NCBI GenBank assembly: GCA_020059985.1
Contig: JAGVCI010000074.1
Coordinates: forward strand, 1-8,121
Reading direction: 5' to 3'
DNA length: 8,121 nucleotides
Source: Candidatus Peribacterales bacterium
GTDB lineage: Bacteria > Patescibacteriota > Gracilibacteria > Peribacterales > Peribacteraceae
The position numbers were made by a program, and so were the translations under genes. The notes beneath the pieces were generated by a model, which saw only the letters and a list, made by a program, of their open reading frames with translations, did no database searches and was not told the DNA's origin. Shown piece after piece: positions 1 through 6,058 of the stretch (positions within the stretch are counted from its first letter, which is position 1; each line of letters begins with the position of its first letter).

Positions 1-2328
1 CTCGGAATAGTGCGAGATGGAACCGCGGAGCGTAAAGCCATCCTTTGCGGTAAGGCTATAAACCTGTGCTCCTTGGAAGGTTGGCGAGCCGTACGCGCTG
101 CCGTCGTTTTGCTTCTTCTGTTCGGGTGTGAGCGTATGAATCGTCACCGGGAAGGAGAGGAGGTTTCGGTCCTTCTCGAAGAGCAGCGCTTTGTGGTTAT
201 ACAGAAGGGGACTATCGGTACCGCGATCACCGATCGTCATTTTGTGGAGCTCCTTGGGGTTACTCACATCGGAGACATCGAAGAGCGCGACCTTGATTCC
301 CTGGTACCACGCGAAGTTCGGATCCTTGGCATCAAGAGCGTCCTTGCCGAACCCGATCAGGTGATCTTCGTCGTACGGGTGCAGGTAGGTGGAGTAACCG
401 GGGATCTTCAATTTGCCGAGGATCTTCGGGTTACGGGCATCGGAGGTATCGATCACGAAGAGCGGATCAATGTTCTTGAAGGTGACCATGTACGCGCGAT
501 CGCCGATGAAGCGCACCGAGTAGATTTGCTCACCTGGAGCGATATCTTCGATTTTGCCGACGGTATCGAGCGCCGCGTTCATCACGTAGAGATTGTTCGA
601 TGCAAGTGTTTCCGTTTCCCACGTGTAACCATCGGTCGTTGCGATGCGGAACTGTGATCCATGTTCATCCATCGAGAACTGATTCAGGATGCGTCCCGGG
701 ACCGAACCCTCTGCCTTCAGGTCTACACCAGAATCGGTAAAGGCGAACCGGAAGAGGTTGGTTGTCTCGCGGGGCCCCTTGTTTTGGGCGCCATCCCAGA
801 GATAGTTGTACTGGGACGTCGCGACGTAGAGGTTTTCGATCGATGCGTAGATGTTCTGCGCGCTGCCAACGACCACTTCACTCGAAACATCTTCGGTCTT
901 GTCCCTGAGCGGCACAACGCCGACCGTGAGGTATTCGGGGGTCGGCACATGCGGCAGGATCGCGATCTTGGAGCACGGTGCGACCGACATCTCGGCATCT
1001 CCGCGTGCGGAATCCGAGAAGGACGGGACCACGTCTGCCTCTTTGACGTTATCGAGCGGAATGGGACGACCCCAATACTGGAACGGTTGATTCACGACCA
1101 TGTAGAGCTTATCTCCGATGCGCCTGGAGGAATTGAGAGATCCGTCGAAGGAGACTCGGCGCGAAATCTCGGGGTCAGCTCTATCTGAGATGTCGTAGAT
1201 GCGGACTTCGGACTTGCTACTGCCGTAGTAGCCGGGCCAGACGCTATCTGCGGCCATGCGCTTTTCCAGGATAGTTGGTTGACCTTGAATCCAGCGGCTC
1301 CCGATCACTGCGAGCATGTCTCCATCGACGTAGAGTTCGCTCGGGGTGAAGTTGTCTTCGGAAAAATCGATGGAGCTTGCCTCCTGTAAGTCCGTACCAT
1401 CAGCCCGGACGATCATTACTGACTGTCCGCGCACCACGTAGAGATGCGTACCGTCGGTTTTGACGATGTCTGCTTCGTCGACACCTTCCACCTGGACGTT
1501 CGTCTGCGAGTAGTCGCCCGATATCCCTCCTCCGGTTTGAGGTACGGCCTTTGCGCCGGACTCTGCACCGTCATTTGCCATCGGGAAGGCCATATCGCTG
1601 TCGCGTCCGTAGTACATGTCCATGCTCCGTCCCGCCTCCGAGGCGAACGCGGCGAGATCCGCGCAGGAGGTCGCGGTCTGCACATCATCCGATGCAAAGT
1701 TCACCGTTGCCTCGGGATACTTCACATTCAGGTATCCCTTTGTGGGTCGATCAGTCCGGTTTTCGGTCAGGCGCCAAATCATCTCCGCCATTTCTCCGCG
1801 TGTGAGCGGTTGGTCTAGGCTGTCGATACTCGTCGGAATACCCTTTGAGCTTTCGATCGCCCGAGCGTACGGCTCATACCAATCGGGCGAGTACATGTCG
1901 ATCTGTTGGTCGAAGGCAAGCGACAAAATTTTCGTCGCTTCCACGAAGTTCACCTCTTTCTCCGGATGGAAGAGGCCGCTCGGGTACCCCGAGACGATTC
2001 CTTCTTCTTTAGCGCCGCAAACGTATCTGGAAAACCAGTCCGACGTTTGCACGTCCGGGAAGCAGCTCGAAGCCGAGGCGGTTGTCTTGCCGCGGCTCTC
2101 CAGAACGATCTTCAAAAATTCCGCACGATTGATTGTCGCATTCGGCTTGAAGCTGCCATCGGCGTAGCCGTCGACGACGTTGCCCTGCTCGAGAGCTTCG
2201 ATCGCGGTCGAAAAATCCGATCCCGATGAGACGTCGCTGAAAGCGATCGTCTGTAGCGGCAAGAAAGACGATGCCATGCTCGCGAGCACGCTCGCGGCAG
2301 TCGTCATCCGAAAAGTGGTGCGTTCCAT
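1..2328 (-). CDS. Secreted S-layer-homology (SLH) and beta-propeller domain protein, C-terminus cut by window edge
   Basis: Reading leftward from an ATG at 2326-2328, the frame is open for 776 codons to the window edge, so the 3' end is missing. Residues 1-29 look like a signal peptide: arginines at 3 and 7, then a hydrophobic Ala/Ser/Leu stretch and a plausible cut near TIA/FSDV. M8 is an alternative start. Three SLH modules follow: about 30-80 (FSDV, GYADGSFKPN, RAEFLKI), 88-140 (FPDV, GYPSGLFHP) and 147-190 (LTRGEMAEMI). A Ser/Gly/Ala-rich linker leads to TNVQVEGVDEADIVKTDG at 276-293, the hallmark opening of the secreted beta-propeller family distantly related to WD40 (Pfam Beta_propel, COG4880); repeated blades such as RIYDISD and LFDVSDVSNP continue to the edge. 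SLH modules normally anchor proteins to cell-wall polymers, so a surface-attached protein is likely; the propeller's ligand is unknown. It lies 54 bases downstream of tmk on the same strand, so cotranscription is possible. No Shine-Dalgarno sequence is visible. Confidence 0.93.
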   Translation of the reverse strand, partial: MERTTFRMTTAASVLASMASSFLPLQTIAFSDVSSGSDFSTAIEALEQGNVVDGYADGSFKPNATINRAEFLKIVLESRGKTTASASSCFPDVQTSDWFSRYVCGAKEEGIVSGYPSGLFHPEKEVNFVEATKILSLAFDQQIDMYSPDWYEPYARAIESSKGIPTSIDSLDQPLTRGEMAEMIWRLTENRTDRPTKGYLNVKYPEATVNFASDDVQTATSCADLAAFASEAGRSMDMYYGRDSDMAFPMANDGAESGAKAVPQTGGGISGDYSQTNVQVEGVDEADIVKTDGTHLYVVRGQSVMIVRADGTDLQEASSIDFSEDNFTPSELYVDGDMLAVIGSRWIQGQPTILEKRMAADSVWPGYYGSSKSEVRIYDISDRADPEISRRVSFDGSLNSSRRIGDKLYMVVNQPFQYWGRPIPLDNVKEADVVPSFSDSARGDAEMSVAPCSKIAILPHVPTPEYLTVGVVPLRDKTEDVSSEVVVGSAQNIYASIENLYVATSQYNYLWDGAQNKGPRETTNLFRFAFTDSGVDLKAEGSVPGRILNQFSMDEHGSQFRIATTDGYTWETETLASNNLYVMNAALDTVGKIEDIAPGEQIYSVRFIGDRAYMVTFKNIDPLFVIDTSDARNPKILGKLKIPGYSTYLHPYDEDHLIGFGKDALDAKDPNFAWYQGIKVALFDVSDVSNPKELHKMTIGDRGTDSPLLYNHKALLFEKDRNLLSFPVTIHTLTPEQKKQNDGSAYGSPTFQGAQVYSLTAKDGFTLRGSISHYSE

Positions 2329-2382
2329 AAGAAGGGAGAGGGGAAGAGTGTCACCTGTATCTACGGACAGGCGGGCCGAAGG

Positions 2383-2970
2383 TTACAGGTCTTGAGTAAC
2401 GAGCTGGAGAATGAGGGCAGCAACGTCGTCTTTCTCGTCGCTCGTATCAATCACGTGCATGGATGCATCTGCTGCTGCCAACCGCGCATAGGATCGATGG
2501 ACTCTTTCTTGGAGTCCGCTTTCTTCCATACTGTCCTGTGAAGGGCGTTTTGCGAGTCGCTTGAGTGAAACCGAAAGAGGAGGAAGAAGCAGCAATTGAA
2601 GATCTGGTTTCACAAAGGGTTCATTCAGCTGTGTGAGCCACGCGGGGTTCAATCCCTGTGCTTCTCCGTAGGCGATGGTGGAAAGAGCATAGCGATCGCA
2701 GATGACAGTTTTACCAGCATTCAAAGCAGGTAAAATGTCCAGACGGACGTGAGCGGCTCGATCTGCGCAAAAAAGCAGTTGCAACGCATCCGGCGGCAGC
2801 ATTCCCTCGCGTAGGAACTCCCGTATGCGGCTCCCGACAGGGCCGTTTGTGGGTTCCGCAGTCAGCAGGACCTCGATTCCTCTGGAAAGAAGAGTCTCGG
2901 CAAGCCTTTTACAGTGATGCGTCGTACCGCTGCCATCAGGCCCTTCGAGCACGATAAAGCGTCCAGACAT
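2383..2970 (-). CDS. tmk: Thymidylate kinase (dTMP kinase) with unusual P-loop
   Basis: 195 residues, close to the usual bacterial length of about 200. The enzyme phosphorylates dTMP to dTDP in the cytoplasm for dTTP synthesis. Family landmarks are clear: P-loop region LEGPDGSGTT (8-17), TAEP at 37-40 where TREP is usual, LLFCADRAAH (65-74) matching the conserved LLFaADRaqH, DRY at 92-94 followed by STIAYGEAQG, PDLQLLLL (122-129), and a short basic LID around RLAKRP (138-143). Two odd points: the P-loop lysine that normally contacts ATP phosphates is Thr16, and the arginine of TREP is Ala38. The remaining fold is conserved, so this looks like a working variant or a related nucleotide kinase rather than a decayed gene. 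The ATG at 2968-2970 directly abuts an inverted repeat, and no Shine-Dalgarno sequence is present. It is divergent from the membrane protein/Clp operon and upstream of the SLH gene. Confidence 0.9.
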   Translation of the reverse strand: MSGRFIVLEGPDGSGTTHHCKRLAETLLSRGIEVLLTAEPTNGPVGSRIREFLREGMLPPDALQLLFCADRAAHVRLDILPALNAGKTVICDRYALSTIAYGEAQGLNPAWLTQLNEPFVKPDLQLLLLPPLSVSLKRLAKRPSQDSMEESGLQERVHRSYARLAAADASMHVIDTSDEKDDVAALILQLVTQDL

Positions 2971-2989
2971 ACTCGGAATAGTACCGAGT
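2971..2989. repeat. Inverted repeat between tmk and the clp operon
   Basis: ACTCGG (2971-2976) and CCGAGT (2984-2989) are perfect inverted arms separated by 7 bases. The repeat ends at the base next to the tmk start codon and, on the other strand, occupies the -35 position relative to the TATAAT at 2996-3001. It could be an operator serving both divergent units or a hairpin at the 5' end of tmk mRNA. On the minus strand, TACTAT (complement of 2978-2983) would also fit a -10 box that makes tmk mRNA nearly leaderless, but no good -35 supports this. The function is inferred. Confidence 0.5.
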
Positions 2990-2992
2990 TTC

Positions 2993-3001
2993 TGCTATAA
3001 T
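2993..3001 (+). promoter_or_regulatory. Extended -10 promoter for the membrane protein/Clp operon
   Basis: TGCTATAAT at 2993-3001 is a perfect extended -10 element (TGnTATAAT). At 17-bp spacing the -35 slot (2973-2978, TCGGAA) is poor, which is common for extended -10 promoters. Transcription would begin near 3008, leaving roughly 23 untranslated bases before the ATG at 3031. Confidence 0.7.
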
Positions 3002-3030
3002 GATACGATATTTCTACCTATACGCATTCG

Positions 3031-3441
3031 ATGATGGTCGAAGCATCTGCCGCCGATAGTGATCTAAAAACGCTCGTGCTGAGGATGTTTCTTCCTTGGT
3101 ATGTGTGGCAGCGTCCTCGGGAGATCATACGGGACTACTTCTCGTATGTGGGCGCGATGATGGAAGTCTTCTCGTTCGCGTTCCTACTGAAGACGCTTCT
3201 TTCTCCCTGGAAGGCCATTCAGGATTCCGCACCGCAAAAAGGATTTAATTTGGAACGCTGGATGGAATCGATGGCTCTCAACATGACGACTCGCATGATT
3301 GGCATGATCATTCGACTCCTCACCATTCTGACGGGAATCGTCGTGCAGGTGGCGCTGCTGATCGGATTCGCGACGTATCTTGCATTCTGGTTTGCGTTCC
3401 CGGTACTCCTCGTACTTGTTCCTGTGCTTTTCTTTCGGTAA
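3031..3441 (+). CDS. Small multi-pass membrane protein, first gene of the Clp operon
   Basis: 136 residues of unrecognised family. The N-terminus (1-38) is charged and soluble with a Trp/Arg motif, LPWYVWQRPREIIRDYF. Residues about 41-58 (GAMMEVFSFAFLLKTLLS) are hydrophobic and may be a first membrane segment. An amphipathic stretch carrying SPWKAIQD and FNLERWMES follows, then two strongly hydrophobic segments at about 88-111 and 112-135. There is no signal peptide and no enzyme motif. Two ATGs are available (3031 and 3034); the first is used here. The stop codon TAA (3439-3441) directly touches the ATG of the next gene, so translation of the two is almost certainly coupled. Because the next protein is a membrane-anchored AAA+ machine, a role as its membrane partner or adaptor is a reasonable inference, not something the sequence proves. 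Confidence 0.85.
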   Translation: MMVEASAADSDLKTLVLRMFLPWYVWQRPREIIRDYFSYVGAMMEVFSFAFLLKTLLSPWKAIQDSAPQKGFNLERWMESMALNMTTRMIGMIIRLLTILTGIVVQVALLIGFATYLAFWFAFPVLLVLVPVLFFR

Positions 3442-5856
3442 ATGCCGCAGACACTCGCTCTCACCGGCACGAAGGCATTCGCAGCTGGGCTCATGCGCAG
3501 GATTTTTTTTCACGCGTTTTCCTTTGGTTTGTACACGCTCGCCCTCTTACCGTTCATATGGACGTTCGTTACCAAAGGGGATGCCCTGCCGCTACTCGTG
3601 AGCTTGCTTCTCCTCGCGTTTTTCCTGCACGTGGTTCATCTCTTCCTCCACGAGAAGTTCGAAAGTGATACGCGACCGCTTGGCGCCGGAGAAAGTATCG
3701 CAGCTTCGATGTCGCACGAACTGCTGAAGAGACTCTGGAACAAAAAAGTCATCAAAGCGTCGGATATTCTTACGGCTGCCGTCGAAACGGGGCGCGGCAA
3801 GTTCCTGCTGCAGGAAATGGGATTGGACGCGAAGACGGTTCTCTCCCGCTGCATCAGCTCGGTCGATCTCGTTGAACCAGCCGGTTTTCTCCGCGATGGG
3901 GTCAGCAGGCTTGCTGCGTACGGCGAAACGCGCGTCGATGCCAATCTCGTTCTCGCGCTCTTCTTCGAGTACGTCCCCGCATGCACATCGCTTCTGCAAG
4001 AAGTTGATCTCTCTCCGGAAGACGTACCCGGTCTCCTCAAGTGGGAAACAATCCACCATCATTTTAAACAGAAGAACCATTCTTGGAGTGCCGAGCATCT
4101 TCGCCGCTCAGGCGCGATCGGTAGGTCTTGGGTCATGGGTTACACGTCCGCCCTCGACGAACTGACGGTGGATCTCGGCGAGGAGAGCGAACTTGCCGGT
4201 GAGCGCACCGTGATCGTCCATCGCCCGCAAATCGAAGACACCATGCGCGTGCTCTCTCGCGCAACCCAGCGCAACATCCTCTTCGTGGGGCCGTCCGGTG
4301 TAGGGAAACGGACGCTCGTCTCGAACCTCGCACACACCCTCCGCGATATCGAGCGTGCAAAACATCTGCCCTACACGCGCGTGCTGCAAGTCCGTACGGA
4401 GCGCCTGCTCTCCGGCGTCAAAGATCCTGACGCCTTTCTGCTCAAGGCAATTGCTGCCGCTCAGGAAGCGGGAAAGTTCGTCCTCGTCTTTAAGGACTTG
4501 GCACTCTTCTTACATTCCGCAAGTCCCACGCTTAAGAACGTGTTCATGCGCTGCTTGGAATCCAAAAACTTCGCCGTTATCGGCATCGCAGCGGCAGAGG
4601 AGTATCACGGTGTGATTAAAATTGACCCGTCTCTCGATAGTCAGTTTGAGAAGATTGAAATCCCCGATACCGCCGATGATGAAACGTTCGATGTCCTCAT
4701 GGCGCACTATTTCCATCTCGCGAAGAAAACCCATATCCAAATGACGTACAAGGCGCTTAAGTCCATTCTGGAACTCAGCAAGCGCTACCTCGCCAACAAG
4801 GGCGGATTCCCGGGCAAGGCGCTTGCAGTCATGGATGATGCTGTGATGCGAGCCAAGGAACAGGGCGACAAGTTTGTCCGCGAGGATCACGTTCGCGAGG
4901 TGGTGAGCCTAAAGGGCAAAGTGAACGTGCAGAGGGTTTCGGAAGGTGAAAAGGAGCGTCTGCTCACGCTCGAAGATACGCTCAAGAACAAGATCATCGG
5001 GCAGGATGCTGCCGTCCGCGCGGTCGTGAGTTCGCTCAAACGCGCTCGTCTTGATCTTGGCGAGCGCAAAAAGCCGATCGGGACTTTCCTCTTCCTCGGT
5101 CCCACGGGTGTAGGTAAAACGCAGACCGCCAAAGTGCTCGCGCAGGAATACTTTGGATCCGCAGATGCGATGGTGCGCCTCGACATGAACGAGTTCAGCC
5201 ACGAAGATTCACTCTTCGGGATCATCGGAGGAGGTCCCTCCGGTAGCAAAGAAGGATTTCTCTCGCAACGCGTCCAGGACAAACCTTTCTCGTTGATTCT
5301 CCTCGATGAGATCGAGAAGGCTCATAAAACCGTTCTTAACCTGTTCCTGCAGATCCTTGACGAAGGATTCCTCAACGACAATCGAGGAGTCCGCACCGAC
5401 TTTCGCAACACCATCATCATTGCGACCAGTAACGCCGGTGCGCTGTTCCTGCGAGACTTCCTCAAGGCCAATCCGCAGTTCGAGAAGGACCTCTTTAAGA
5501 CGCAGCTGATCGAGACAATTCTAAAAGATCGGCTCTTCACGCCGGAGTTCATCAACCGCTTCGACGAAGTGGTGGTGTTCTATCCGCTCGCCAAGGAACA
5601 TGCGATGACGGTCGGTGGGCTCATGGTTCAAGACATCGTCTCGGAGGTGCAGCGTAAGCGCGGCATCACCGTCACCGTGGAACCGGATGTTCTCGCGGAA
5701 CTTGTGAATCGCGGATACAGCGGAGACTTTGGAGCGCGAGAGATGCGCCGGACGATTGCCGATAAGGTGGAAGACTTCCTCGCGGACCATTTCCTGCGGA
5801 CCGAAGTGAAGCGCGGCGACACGATTGTGATCAATATGGCGAATATGAAGTGGTAA
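3442..5856 (+). CDS. Membrane-anchored Clp/Hsp100-like double AAA+ ATPase with degenerate first ATPase module
   Basis: 804 residues with ClpC/ClpB-like organisation behind two N-terminal hydrophobic segments (about 21-43 and 48-69). Residues about 88-205 resemble a degenerate pair of Clp N repeats. Module D1 keeps Walker A (GPSGVGKRT, 283-291), but Walker B reads VLVFKD (347-352) instead of hhhhDE, and the usual RR arginine-finger site is S400-Q401. No long ClpB-type middle domain is present. Module D2 is complete: Walker A GPTGVGKT (553-560), Walker B LILLDE (618-623), sensor-1 N664, arginine finger R706 in FTPEFINRFDE, and sensor-2 GAREMRR (764-770). The D2 pore loop, normally GYVG, reads GPSG (598-601), and the D1 KYRG-type loop is also lost, so substrate threading may differ from classical unfoldases. 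No ClpP-binding loop is obvious and no clpP is nearby. The start directly follows the previous stop. Membrane-associated protein remodelling is inferred; client proteins are unknown. Confidence 0.92.
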   Translation: MPQTLALTGTKAFAAGLMRRIFFHAFSFGLYTLALLPFIWTFVTKGDALPLLVSLLLLAFFLHVVHLFLHEKFESDTRPLGAGESIAASMSHELLKRLWNKKVIKASDILTAAVETGRGKFLLQEMGLDAKTVLSRCISSVDLVEPAGFLRDGVSRLAAYGETRVDANLVLALFFEYVPACTSLLQEVDLSPEDVPGLLKWETIHHHFKQKNHSWSAEHLRRSGAIGRSWVMGYTSALDELTVDLGEESELAGERTVIVHRPQIEDTMRVLSRATQRNILFVGPSGVGKRTLVSNLAHTLRDIERAKHLPYTRVLQVRTERLLSGVKDPDAFLLKAIAAAQEAGKFVLVFKDLALFLHSASPTLKNVFMRCLESKNFAVIGIAAAEEYHGVIKIDPSLDSQFEKIEIPDTADDETFDVLMAHYFHLAKKTHIQMTYKALKSILELSKRYLANKGGFPGKALAVMDDAVMRAKEQGDKFVREDHVREVVSLKGKVNVQRVSEGEKERLLTLEDTLKNKIIGQDAAVRAVVSSLKRARLDLGERKKPIGTFLFLGPTGVGKTQTAKVLAQEYFGSADAMVRLDMNEFSHEDSLFGIIGGGPSGSKEGFLSQRVQDKPFSLILLDEIEKAHKTVLNLFLQILDEGFLNDNRGVRTDFRNTIIIATSNAGALFLRDFLKANPQFEKDLFKTQLIETILKDRLFTPEFINRFDEVVVFYPLAKEHAMTVGGLMVQDIVSEVQRKRGITVTVEPDVLAELVNRGYSGDFGAREMRRTIADKVEDFLADHFLRTEVKRGDTIVINMANMKW

Positions 5857-5862
5857 TGGCGC

Positions 5863-5890
5863 TTGACGGAGCCAAAAACAGGTGTAACAT
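5863..5890 (+). promoter_or_regulatory. Promoter for the attenuated operon
   Basis: TTGACG (5863-5868) and TAACAT (5885-5890) are separated by 16 bp, a good sigma-70 type match beginning only 6 bases after the stop of the Clp gene. Transcription would start near 5896-5898, leaving only about 5 bases before the leader ATG at 5902. No other promoter could serve the 6059 gene between the terminator and its start, as only 28 bases separate them. Confidence 0.65.
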
Positions 5891-5901
5891 TTCGCTGTCA
5901 C

Positions 5902-5952
5902 ATGGAATTCCGCCCATCGATTTCGGCTCAGCATCATCCAGTCGCCCTGTAA
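5902..5952 (+). CDS. Putative 16-residue attenuator leader peptide
   Basis: ATG at 5902 opens MEFRPSISAQHHPVAL and stops at TAA (5950-5952). The adjacent His codons CAT CAT occupy 5932-5937. A ribosome halted with these codons in its A site would cover to about 5945-5950 and leave most of 5943-5958 free. A ribosome finishing at the stop would cover that segment entirely. This is the geometry of a trp/his-type control peptide. The inferred mRNA start lies about 5 bases upstream, so initiation would be nearly leaderless. An alternative is that the peptide is itself a product, such as a microcin-like precursor, but it lacks the C-terminal Asn typical of MccA peptides. The ORF is real in the sequence; its translation is inferred. 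Confidence 0.55.
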   Translation: MEFRPSISAQHHPVAL

Positions 5953-6008
5953 GCGCGACGGGATAGTGTTGTAAGTCGATTCATCTCCCACCTCGCGCTT
6001 GCGGGGCG
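5943..6008 (+). promoter_or_regulatory. Antiterminator helix of a transcription attenuator
   Basis: CGCCCTGTAAGCGCGA (5943-5958) pairs with TCGCGCTTGCGGGGCG (5993-6008) over 16 continuous base pairs, two of them G-U, around a 34-base loop. The 3' arm overlaps the 5' arm of the terminator stem (6001-6009), so the two structures cannot coexist. The octamer CGCCCTGT occurs both in the antiterminator 5' arm (5943-5950) and in the terminator 3' arm (6018-6025), which explains the competition. The leader stop codon lies inside the 5' arm. A small hairpin GTCGC/GCGAC (5941-5945 with 5955-5959) could also hide the 5' arm. Confidence 0.75.
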
Positions 6009-6030
6009 CTTTGCGTGCGCCCTGTTTTTT
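6001..6030 (+). terminator. Intrinsic terminator in the operon leader
   Basis: The core stem GGGCGC (6004-6009) with GCGCCC (6017-6022) has a 7-base loop and extends to 9 bp with 6001-6003/6023-6025 (one C-G and two G-U pairs). It runs into a T run at 6025-6030. It lies 29-58 bases before the ATG at 6059, with no room for another promoter, so transcripts of the downstream genes must read through it. Confidence 0.85.
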
Positions 6031-6058
6031 GCGATTCCCACTTCTTCCCCCCTTACCC

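Noticed and set aside
1..11. CTCGGAATAGT at the window start, repeated at 2972-2982
   Set aside because: An 11-base match inside a coding region lacks the second arm of the inverted repeat and is likely chance.
10..2229. Several plus-strand open frames over the SLH/propeller gene
   Set aside because: The minus strand is continuously open and encodes recognisable SLH and propeller motifs; the plus-strand translations show no domain.
2278..2296. GC-rich palindrome GCTCGCGAGC with a following inverted copy
   Set aside because: It encodes Ala/Ser/Leu residues of the signal peptide, and the symmetry follows from repeated Ala-Ser codons.
2354..2371. Hairpin CCTGT/ACAGG between tmk and the SLH gene as a terminator
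   Set aside because: The stem is only 5 bp and no T run follows on the minus strand.
5902..5952. Leader ORF as a microcin C-type precursor, like mccA before the mccB terminator
   Set aside because: The peptide does not end in Asn, and no ThiF-like adenylating MccB gene is present; attenuation fits the RNA pairing better, although a product role is not fully excluded.
5999..6058. Upstream TTG start extending the 348-residue protein by 20 residues
   Set aside because: This stretch is the antiterminator and terminator sequence; a message starting there would carry the terminator hairpin inside the coding region, and the ATG at 6059 is a better start.
5897..6058. T-box riboswitch in the leader
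   Set aside because: No T-box-like conserved sequence or tRNA-acceptor bulge is visible, the leader is too short, and a leader ORF explains the layout better.
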